This document shows positions 1-5,404 of a stretch of DNA of 5,404 nt, one piece after another; positions within the stretch are counted from its first letter, which is position 1; each line of letters begins with the position of its first letter. Under the pieces are notes generated by a model, which saw only the letters and a program-made list of their open reading frames with translations, was not told the origin of the DNA and made no database searches. The stretch is from Gammaproteobacteria bacterium (GTDB taxonomy: Bacteria; Pseudomonadota; Gammaproteobacteria; Pseudomonadales; Pseudomonadaceae), in the NCBI GenBank assembly GCA_012735335.1, contig JAAYHO010000513.1:1-5404 (forward strand). Direction: 5' to 3'. The translations under genes and the position numbers were made by a program.

Positions 1-376
1 GCAGCCCACCGATGAGAAATTCCGCCAACCGCTGGCCCGGCAACTCATCCATCCAGGCGCGCAGCTCGGACACCATACCCACTCCCACATGGTTCCAGGT
101 GATCCGGTGATCCAGAATCCAGGCCCGTGCCTCGGTGATATCCAGGGTTTCAGCCAGCAGCTCGTTGACGTCGAGCACCTCGACTCCGCGGGCGCGCATC
201 AGCTCGACGAACACATCGTGATCCTTCTGCGCCTGCTTGACCCAGAATACGTCGTCGAACAAGAGTGCATCGCAGTTGCTGGGCGTCAGTCGGCGGTGGG
301 CCAGCCCCGGCCTGCAAACAATAACCTGCCGAAGCACGCCGGTTTCAGAATGAACGCCCAGGGTATAGTCAGTCAT
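1..376 (-). CDS. arcA: Arginine deiminase, N-terminal part (cut by window edge)
   Basis: Arginine deiminase hydrolyses L-arginine to citrulline and ammonia in the cytoplasm, the first enzymatic step of the arginine deiminase (ADI) fermentation pathway. Reading the minus strand from the ATG at 376-374 gives 125 open codons running off the left edge, about 30% of a family member of roughly 410-420 residues. The start [13 protein letters not shown], the block [21 protein letters not shown] (residues 23-43) and LAEFLIGGL at the break closely match the N-terminus of Pseudomonas ArcA as I remember it; Leu39 corresponds to a substrate-pocket leucine in that enzyme. The catalytic Cys, His, Asp and Glu lie in the missing part, so activity cannot be judged. 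A GAGGA ribosome site (384-388) with 7-nt spacing supports the start. It lies 25 bp downstream of the carrier gene, so the two are probably cotranscribed. Confidence 0.95.
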   Translation of the reverse strand, partial: MTDYTLGVHSETGVLRQVIVCRPGLAHRRLTPSNCDALLFDDVFWVKQAQKDHDVFVELMRARGVEVLDVNELLAETLDITEARAWILDHRITWNHVGVGMVSELRAWMDELPGQRLAEFLIGGL

Positions 377-383
377 GCGAAAA

Positions 384-388
384 TCCTC
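384..388 (-). promoter_or_regulatory. Ribosome binding site of arcA
   Basis: The minus strand reads GAGGA here, followed by 7 nt (TTTTCGC) and the arcA ATG. This is good Shine-Dalgarno spacing and fixes the start at 376. The first G also lies in a short inverted repeat (388-399). Confidence 0.75.
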
Positions 389-401
389 GTCAGTTGACGG
401 A

Positions 402-1847
402 TTACAGGAAGGTACCGATGCTGATCACCAGCGTGATAAACAGGGTAAGCGCCAGCAGCAACGGCCAGATGAAGACCAGCCAGCGGTCATAGGAAACACG
501 CGCGATAGCCAGGCCACCAATCACCACCGCAAAGGTCGGGTTGATGAGGTTGACCAGTCCGTTGGCCGACTGGAAGGCGGTAACTACCAGATCCCGGTTT
601 ACGTTGGCGAAGTCCGCCAGCGGCGCAAGGATGGGCATCGACAGTACGGCAAGCCCGGAGGAAGACGGCACGAAGAAGCTCATGCCTACCTCAATCCAGA
701 ACATCAGGTTAATAAAGGCAAGTTCCGATAACCCGCCCAGACTGTTTTCAGCGCTGTGCAATATGGTGTCGGCGATCATGCCTTGTTCCATGATCACCAC
801 AATCCCGCGAGCCAGGCCGACCACCAGCGCGACGCCAAGCAGATCCCGGGCCCCATCGACAAAGCTGCCAGTCAGCCGCTTTTCCCCCAGACGTCCAACC
901 AGTCCAATGACAATGGCTGCACCAAGGAACAGCGCCCCCATATTGGCCATCCACCAATCCTGGGATGATACGCCCCAGATCATGACCACAAAGGTAAGCG
1001 CAAAGATGATCAGAACAATCTTCTGGGTAACGCTAAGCGCCACTGCGGCCTTGTCATCCTGTCTGCTGAGAAAAACCTGACGGTGTGCATCAAGTTGCCT
1101 GGCTACCACCGAGCGTGACGGATCGGCCTTGACCCGTGCGGCATAACGCATGACATAGGCAATGCAGATAACCAGTCCGCCGATCAACAACACCATGCGC
1201 AGCAGCAGGCCATCGGTAAAAGGAATGCTCGCTGCGTTGGACGCAATCACAGTAGCAAAGGGATTGATGGTGGAGCCCAGCACGCCTATGCCCGAGCCGA
1301 TCAGAATAATTGCCACCCCGGTCACTGCGTCATAACCGGCGGCGATGATGATCGGAATAAGGATGATATAGAACGCGAGAGTTTCTTCCGCCATGCCGTA
1401 GGTAGTACCACCGATGGCGAACAGCACCATGAGAATCGGGATCATCCAGATCTCTCGACCCTTCAGCCGCTGCATGACACTCCGAATACCGGTATCGATC
1501 GCACCGGTGGCGTTCACCACCCCCAGAAAGCCACCGAGAAACAAGACAAACAGCGCCACATCAATGGCGTTGGCGGCATAACTGTCGGGGTCATAGAAAC
1601 CGGCGGTGGGAGCCAGCATGACATCCACAAAGCCTTGAGGATTGGGCTCGACCATCTGGTACGTGCCGGGTACGGCCACTTCGCGGTCGATCTCTTCACT
1701 CATCACACGCTCGTATTGCCCGGCGGGGATGATCCAGGTCAGTGCCGCAATCACCGCGATCAGAAGAAACAGGACGGTATAGGCTGTCGGGAATCGACTT
1801 GCCAGAACCTCGTCCGGGTTCTGTTCTTGTTTGTTTCCTTCAATCAT
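402..1847 (-). CDS. YfcC/DcuC-family carrier, probable arginine/ornithine antiporter (ArcD role)
   Basis: This is an inner-membrane secondary carrier of the YfcC/DcuC (C4-dicarboxylate anaerobic carrier, PF03606-like) family. The predicted protein is 481 residues, usual for the family, and mostly hydrophobic with around a dozen membrane segments. The first (about 20-42) ends in the family-typical WIIPAGQY and is followed by a polar stretch containing VPGTY and EPNPQGF. Other family signatures are [11 protein letters not shown] (146-156), GSTINPFAT (191-199), [21 protein letters not shown] (392-412) and NLINPT (433-438). Family members in streptococcal arc operons exchange arginine for ornithine. 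Being first in an operon with arcA suggests the same role here, but the substrate is inferred. Two in-frame ATGs compete: 1853 and 1847. The only good AGGAG (1856-1860) is 2 nt from the first and 8 nt from the second, so I chose 1847; the longer form would begin MAMIEG. The Pseudomonas aeruginosa ArcD belongs to the unrelated APC family, so the symbol arcD is withheld. Confidence 0.88.
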   Translation of the reverse strand: MIEGNKQEQNPDEVLASRFPTAYTVLFLLIAVIAALTWIIPAGQYERVMSEEIDREVAVPGTYQMVEPNPQGFVDVMLAPTAGFYDPDSYAANAIDVALFVLFLGGFLGVVNATGAIDTGIRSVMQRLKGREIWMIPILMVLFAIGGTTYGMAEETLAFYIILIPIIIAAGYDAVTGVAIILIGSGIGVLGSTINPFATVIASNAASIPFTDGLLLRMVLLIGGLVICIAYVMRYAARVKADPSRSVVARQLDAHRQVFLSRQDDKAAVALSVTQKIVLIIFALTFVVMIWGVSSQDWWMANMGALFLGAAIVIGLVGRLGEKRLTGSFVDGARDLLGVALVVGLARGIVVIMEQGMIADTILHSAENSLGGLSELAFINLMFWIEVGMSFFVPSSSGLAVLSMPILAPLADFANVNRDLVVTAFQSANGLVNLINPTFAVVIGGLAIARVSYDRWLVFIWPLLLALTLFITLVISIGTFL

Positions 1848-1855
1848 TGCCATTT

Positions 1856-1860
1856 CTCCT
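1856..1860 (-). promoter_or_regulatory. Ribosome binding site of the YfcC-family carrier
   Basis: The minus strand reads AGGAG, then AA, then ATG (1853), GCA, and a second ATG (1847). The spacing is 2 nt to the first ATG and 8 nt to the second. This favours the second as the true start. Confidence 0.65.
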
Positions 1861-1950
1861 GCCCTTGGGTTTTACCGAAGACTGCCTGCGACTGCAAAGC
1901 CGTGGAAAATTCAGGTCATTCAGAAGCTCGCTCTGGGTACTTACAGTCCG

Positions 1951-1956
1951 AGCATA
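1951..1956 (-). promoter_or_regulatory. Candidate -10 box of the carrier-arcA operon
   Basis: The minus strand reads TATGCT, which matches 4 of 6 positions of TATAAT. Its first base lies 29.5 bp from the centre of the Anr/FNR box, which places the predicted transcription start near 1944 and the box at -41.5, the classic class II activator position. At 17-bp spacing the -35 hexamer would be TCTGGC, which is poor, as expected for an activator-dependent promoter. The leader before the carrier would be about 90-100 nt. Confidence 0.5.
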
Positions 1957-1962
1957 GGCTGC

Positions 1963-1975
1963 GCTTAATTTAAGC
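1963..1975. repeat. 13-bp perfect palindrome inside the arc promoter
   Basis: GCTTAA, a central T, then TTAAGC form a perfect 6-1-6 inverted repeat. It sits between the candidate -10 (1951-1956) and the Anr/FNR box (1979-1992), where a bound repressor would block RNA polymerase. I do not recognise a specific regulator for it. An AT-rich palindrome of this size can also occur by chance. Confidence 0.35.
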
Positions 1976-1978
1976 CAG

Positions 1979-1992
1979 ATGATATGAATCAA
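1979..1992 (-). promoter_or_regulatory. Anr/FNR box
   Basis: The minus strand reads TTGATTCATATCAT, matching the FNR/Anr consensus TTGAT-N4-ATCAA at 9 of 10 defined positions; only the last base differs. Anr is the oxygen-sensing iron-sulphur activator that turns on the arc operon in Pseudomonas under low oxygen. The position relative to the candidate -10 is exactly that of a class II site. The box is a near-palindrome, so it could in principle also act on the divergent ATPase gene, but no well-placed -10 is seen on that side. Confidence 0.7.
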
Positions 1993-2011
1993 TAAATAAC
2001 AATGTACTTAT

Positions 2012-2029
2012 AGCCTTCTTCCCAAGGCT
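2012..2029. repeat. Short inverted repeat (hairpin sequence) upstream of the P2-type ATPase
   Basis: AGCCTT (2012-2017) and AAGGCT (2024-2029) form a perfect 6-bp stem around a 6-nt loop. No U-run follows on either strand, so it is not an intrinsic terminator. It may lie in the 5' leader of the ATPase mRNA or serve as an operator; its function is unknown. Confidence 0.3.
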
Positions 2030-2074
2030 GTGCGACAAATTAGCGGGTGCAGGACATTTCTCCAACCATGATAT

Positions 2075-2080
2075 GGAAGG
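2075..2080 (+). promoter_or_regulatory. Ribosome binding site of the P2-type ATPase
   Basis: GGAAGG lies 9 nt upstream of the ATG at 2090. It is moderately strong, and it supports this start, which also leaves the usual short polar N-terminus ahead of the cation-ATPase N-terminal domain. Confidence 0.5.
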
Positions 2081-2089
2081 CCCGACCGC

Positions 2090-4825
2090 ATGACTGACGA
2101 TGGAAACAAGACTGCTGGGCAGGCGACACAGAAACAGGATTGGCACGCGGTAAACCATGAAGACCTGGAGCGCCGGTTAAGCACTGGCTCCGCCGGGCTG
2201 GCGGAAACCGAGGCCGCACGGCGGCTTGCTGAGTACGGCTTCAACCGCCTTGCGCCACCCAAGCGTCAAGGGCCTTTGCTGCGCTTTGTCCTGCAATTTC
2301 ATAACATTCTGCTGTACGTGATGCTTGGCGCGGCGCTGATCACGGCGCTGCTTGGCCACTGGGTTGACACCGCAGTGTTGTTTGGGGCGGTGCTGATCAA
2401 TGCCATCATCGGTTTTATCCAGGAGGGCAAGGCCGAGGCCGCCCTCGACTCCATTCGCTCCCTGCTCTCTGCCCACGCGACCGTATTGCGTGACGGCGTG
2501 CGCCGTGAAATTGATGCCGCTGAACTGGTACCCGGCGATATCGTACTGCTGGCTTCGGGTGACCGCGTCCCGGCCGATCTGCGGCTGATCGAAGTCAAGG
2601 ATCTCAAGGTAGAGGAGGCAACGCTCACCGGTGAGTCCATGCCCGCGAGCAAGACCACTGATGCGGTGGACCTGGATGCGTCGCTCGGCGACCGTCACGG
2701 TATGGCCTACTCCGGCACCCTCGTCGTCTACGGCCAGGCTCGTGGCATTGTTGTAGCCACCGCCGGCGACACGGAACTGGGCCGTATCAACCAGATGCTG
2801 AGCAGCATCCGCAACCTGTCGACGCCTCTGCTACGTCAGGTTGATCGTTTTGGCCGCATGCTGGCGCTGGTCATTCTGGCGTTCTGCGCCCTCACCTTCC
2901 TGCTCGGCACCGGGCTGCGCGGCCTGCCGCCATCTGACATGTTCATGATGGTGGTAGCGCTGGCGGCCTCCGCCATTCCCGAAGGGTTACCGGCGATCAT
3001 GACCGTGACCCTGGCCCTTGGCGTGCAGCGCATGGCGCGGCGCAATGCGATTATCCGCCGCCTGCCGGCGGTCGAGACGCTGGGTTCGGTCACCGTCATC
3101 TGCTCCGACAAGACCGGTACGCTGACCCGTAATGAAATGACCGTGCAGCGGGTGGTGTGTGCGGAGCAGATATTCGATGTGGACGGCGTCGGTTATGCCC
3201 CGCACGGCAATGTCAGTATTGCCGAAAGTGTGGTTGACCCAGCGCAGTATTCGGTACTGAATCTGGCGGTACGCGCCGGTGTGCTATGTAATGACGGGCG
3301 CTTGCGCCAGACCGACGGCCAGTGGCATATCGAAGGTGATCCCACCGAAGGGGCGCTGCTGGCGCTGGGCGGCAAGCTAGGGCTCACCCAGGATGAAAGT
3401 AACGCTGCCTGGCCGCGTCAGGACTCCATCCCCTTCGAGTCGGAACACCGATTCATGGCCACCCTGCATCAGGACACCGAAGCCCAGCCGTGGATCTTCG
3501 TCAAGGGCGCGCCGGAGCGAATCCTGGATATGTGCTCGCGGCAACTGGGCCATGGCGGCGATCAACCGCTGGACGCCGATTACTGGCGGCGTATGGCAAC
3601 CGATATTGCTGCCCGTGGCTGGCGTCTGCTGGCGTTTGCCTGCAAGCAGGAAGCACCGAGCGGCAAGGGTCTGGATTTTACCGACGTGGAGAGCGGTTAC
3701 AGCATGCTGGCGCTGGTTGGCATCATCGACCCGCCGCGGGAGGAAGCAATCCAGGCGGTTGCCGAGTGTCACCGCGCCGGCATCCAGGTGAAGATGATCA
3801 CCGGTGACCATGCCGAGACAGCCAAGGCTATCGGTGCCCTACTGGATATCGGCGTAGGCAAGCCAGCAATCACCGGGGCCGAGCTGGCATTGATGGACGA
3901 CGCCGCCCTGCGCCGGATAGTGATGGAAGTGGACATCTTTGCCCGTGCCAGTCCGGAGCAGAAGTTGCGTCTGGTACAGGCGCTGCAGGAGGATGGGCAA
4001 GTCGTTGCGATGACCGGAGATGGCGTCAACGATGCGCCAGCGCTGAAACGCGCGGATGTTGGCGTAGCCATGGGATTGAAAGGTACCGAGGTGGCCAAGG
4101 AGGCATCGGATATGGTGCTGGCCGATGACAACTTCGCTACCATCGCCAGTGCCGTGCGCGAAGGGCGCGCGGTGTACGACAATCTGAAGAAATTCATCCT
4201 GTTCATGCTGCCGACCAATGGTGGCGAATCCCTCATCGTGCTGACGGCGATCCTGTTCGGCCTGACCCTGCCGCTTACCCCGGCGCAGGTCCTGTGGATC
4301 AATATGGTGACCGCCGGGGCGCTGGGCCTGGCACTCGCCTTCGAGCCGGCGGAGCGAGGCATAATGCAACGACGGCCACGGCCGCCGGGCGAGGCGCTGC
4401 TATCCGGATTCTTCGTCTGGCGGCTGTGTCTGATCTCGGTACTGATGGCGACGGGCGCGCTGGGCCTGTTTCTCTGGGAACTGGAGCACGGCGCCAGCCT
4501 GGAAACCGCCCGCACCATGGCGGTCAATGCGGTCGTGGCTGCGGAAATGTTCTATCTGATCAACAGCCGCTATATCCTGGCCTCGGTGCTCAATCGCGAA
4601 GGGCTACTGGGTAATCGTTATGTGCTGCTGGCCATTGCCGCCTGCGCGTCCCTGCAACTGATCTATACCTACCTGCCAATAATGCAAGGTATCTTCGGCT
4701 CGGTCGGCCTGACGCCGGGACAGTGGCTCAAGGTGCTCGGCGCAGGTCTATTGGTATTTGTTGGTGCGGAACTGGAGAAACGCCTGATCCGCAACACGCG
4801 CTTTGCGCCTGCGGCGCAGCGCTGA
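2090..4825 (+). CDS. P2-type cation-transporting ATPase (Ca2+-ATPase-like, ion uncertain)
   Basis: This is a complete 911-residue inner-membrane pump that couples ATP hydrolysis to cation transport. In order it shows: a cation-ATPase N-terminal domain (about 17-58); TM1-2 (about 66-110); the actuator domain with TGES (180-183); TM3-4 (about 256-308) with the ion-binding PEGLP (297-301); the phosphorylation motif DKTGT with Asp340; the nucleotide domain with KGAPE (472-476); the hinge TGDGVNDAP (642-650); and six C-terminal membrane segments. All catalytic motifs are intact. Of the SERCA calcium ligands I can align, the TM4 Glu (298), TM5 Asn/Glu (710, 713), TM6 Asn/Thr (738, 741) and TM8 Glu (819) are kept, but the TM6 Asp is Ala742, so Ca2+ specificity should not be assumed. 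It is divergent from the arc operon and convergent with copA. P. aeruginosa has a similar pump (PA1429) that I recall as Anr-linked, from memory only. Confidence 0.93.
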   Translation: MTDDGNKTAGQATQKQDWHAVNHEDLERRLSTGSAGLAETEAARRLAEYGFNRLAPPKRQGPLLRFVLQFHNILLYVMLGAALITALLGHWVDTAVLFGAVLINAIIGFIQEGKAEAALDSIRSLLSAHATVLRDGVRREIDAAELVPGDIVLLASGDRVPADLRLIEVKDLKVEEATLTGESMPASKTTDAVDLDASLGDRHGMAYSGTLVVYGQARGIVVATAGDTELGRINQMLSSIRNLSTPLLRQVDRFGRMLALVILAFCALTFLLGTGLRGLPPSDMFMMVVALAASAIPEGLPAIMTVTLALGVQRMARRNAIIRRLPAVETLGSVTVICSDKTGTLTRNEMTVQRVVCAEQIFDVDGVGYAPHGNVSIAESVVDPAQYSVLNLAVRAGVLCNDGRLRQTDGQWHIEGDPTEGALLALGGKLGLTQDESNAAWPRQDSIPFESEHRFMATLHQDTEAQPWIFVKGAPERILDMCSRQLGHGGDQPLDADYWRRMATDIAARGWRLLAFACKQEAPSGKGLDFTDVESGYSMLALVGIIDPPREEAIQAVAECHRAGIQVKMITGDHAETAKAIGALLDIGVGKPAITGAELALMDDAALRRIVMEVDIFARASPEQKLRLVQALQEDGQVVAMTGDGVNDAPALKRADVGVAMGLKGTEVAKEASDMVLADDNFATIASAVREGRAVYDNLKKFILFMLPTNGGESLIVLTAILFGLTLPLTPAQVLWINMVTAGALGLALAFEPAERGIMQRRPRPPGEALLSGFFVWRLCLISVLMATGALGLFLWELEHGASLETARTMAVNAVVAAEMFYLINSRYILASVLNREGLLGNRYVLLAIAACASLQLIYTYLPIMQGIFGSVGLTPGQWLKVLGAGLLVFVGAELEKRLIRNTRFAPAAQR

Positions 4826-4844
4826 CCCCAACTGAACGAGCCAG

Positions 4845-5404
4845 CTACACAGTTCCCGGCACCCGGAACCGCCGTAGCCGCAGCGCGTTGCCCAATACAA
4901 ATATACTGGACAGCGCCATGGCTCCAGCGGCGAACATGGGCGAGAGCAGTATGCCGAATGCCGGGTACAGCACCCCCGCCGCCACCGGTATCAGTGCCGT
5001 GTTGTAAGCAAAGGCCCAGAACAGGTTCTGCCGAATGTTGCTGATGGTGGCTTTGGACAGAGCAATGGCATTGGGCACGCCCAGCAGGTCGCCGGACATC
5101 AGCACTACGTCGGCGGCCTCCATGGCCACATCGGTCCCGGTACCTATGGCCAGTCCCACGTCGGCTTCGGCCAGCGCCGGGGCGTCGTTGATACCATCGC
5201 CGACAAAAGCGACCCGTCCGTGCTCGGCCTTGAGCCGGCGTACCGCGTCTACCTTGCCCTCGGGCAGGACTTCGGCAACCACCTCGTCGATACCCAGCCG
5301 GTCGGCGATGGCCCGGGCGGTGACCTGGTTGTCACCGGTGATCATCGCCACCTTGAGGCCGAGCTGATGCAGTGCCTCGATGGCCGCCGGGGTACTGGGC
5401 TTGA
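4845..5404 (-). CDS. copA: Cu+-exporting P1B-type ATPase, C-terminal part (cut by window edge)
   Basis: This is the C-terminal 185 residues of a heavy-metal P-type ATPase, which exports Cu+ from the cytoplasm across the inner membrane. The frame is open to the right edge and ends at TAG (4847-4845). Visible parts are the P-domain MITGDN (residues 20-25 of the fragment), the hinge GDGINDAP (68-75) and the last two membrane segments. The first of these carries Tyr-Asn (133-134). The second carries Met-x-x-Ser-Ser (162-166) followed by NALRLRRF. The YN and MxxSS pairs are the Cu+-selective (P1B-1) signature; the CPC motif and N-terminal metal-binding domains lie outside the window. An internal GTG at 5351 is not the start, since the P-domain continues upstream of it. 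The tail lies 19 bp from the end of the P2-type ATPase, with no visible terminator between them. Confidence 0.9.
   Translation of the reverse strand, partial: KPSTPAAIEALHQLGLKVAMITGDNQVTARAIADRLGIDEVVAEVLPEGKVDAVRRLKAEHGRVAFVGDGINDAPALAEADVGLAIGTGTDVAMEAADVVLMSGDLLGVPNAIALSKATISNIRQNLFWAFAYNTALIPVAAGVLYPAFGILLSPMFAAGAMALSSIFVLGNALRLRRFRVPGTV

Noticed and set aside
89..397. Plus-strand open frame of 102 codons at the left edge
   Set aside because: It lies opposite the arcA coding frame, which matches arginine deiminase along its whole visible length.
541..1080. Open frame of 179 codons on the plus strand opposite the carrier gene
   Set aside because: The minus-strand frame encodes a recognisable YfcC-family carrier with conserved motifs; the plus-strand product has shadow-like composition and no recognisable domain.
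1979..2014. Class II Anr promoter for the P2-type ATPase using the same box
   Set aside because: The nearest -10-like hexamer (TATAGC, 2009-2014) is about 6 bp too close to the box centre, and the correct position (about 2015-2020) reads CTTCTT, so no supported promoter can be called.
2012..2040. Intrinsic terminator between the divergent genes
   Set aside because: The stem is only 6 bp, is not followed by a T-run on either strand, and both flanking genes start rather than end here.
3769..4527. Long open frame (252 codons) on the minus strand inside the P2-type ATPase gene
   Set aside because: It is antisense to the catalytic and membrane domains of an intact 911-residue ATPase, is rich in Ser, Ala, Arg and Pro as expected of a GC-rich shadow frame, and shows no family motif.
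4845..5351. A short stand-alone 168-residue HAD-like protein starting at GTG 5351
   Set aside because: The frame continues upstream to the window edge with typical CopA P-domain sequence ([11 protein letters not shown]), so the GTG is an internal valine of a larger copper ATPase.

Overview
The window looks like ordinary chromosomal DNA of a moderately high-GC gammaproteobacterium, most likely a Pseudomonas or Halopseudomonas relative. The start of the ArcA protein closely resembles pseudomonad arginine deiminases, and the regulatory site ahead of the operon is an Anr/FNR-type box. The genus is an inference. There is no sign of phage, insertion sequence, CRISPR or RNA gene.

Layout, left to right. 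(1) Bases 1-376, minus strand: the first 125 codons of arginine deiminase (arcA), cut by the left edge. (2) 402-1847, minus strand: a complete YfcC/DcuC-family membrane carrier, 25 bp ahead of arcA and clearly its operon partner. It is probably the arginine/ornithine exchanger of the pathway. (3) About 1854-2089: a divergent regulatory region with a near-perfect Anr/FNR box at 1979-1992, a candidate -10 at 1951-1956 in exact class II geometry for the arc operon, a 13-bp palindrome and a small hairpin sequence. (4) 2090-4825, plus strand: a full-length P2-type cation-transporting ATPase. (5) 4845-5404, minus strand: the C-terminal 185 residues of a Cu+-exporting P1B ATPase (CopA), convergent with gene 4 and separated from it by 19 bp.

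How it fits together. The carrier and deiminase are the first two steps of the arginine deiminase pathway: uptake of arginine against ornithine, then conversion to citrulline and ammonia, with ATP made later by carbamate kinase. The genes for the later steps (arcB, arcC) would be expected beyond the left edge. The promoter architecture predicts induction when oxygen is low. The divergent P2-type ATPase shares the intergenic region and may share the same control, but its own promoter is not clear. The copper ATPase appears to be a separate unit.

No new multi-gene system is apparent. The most interesting points are the choice of a YfcC-type carrier in a pseudomonad-like arc operon, the clean Anr promoter geometry, and the loss of one acidic ion-binding residue in transmembrane segment 6 of the P2-type ATPase.
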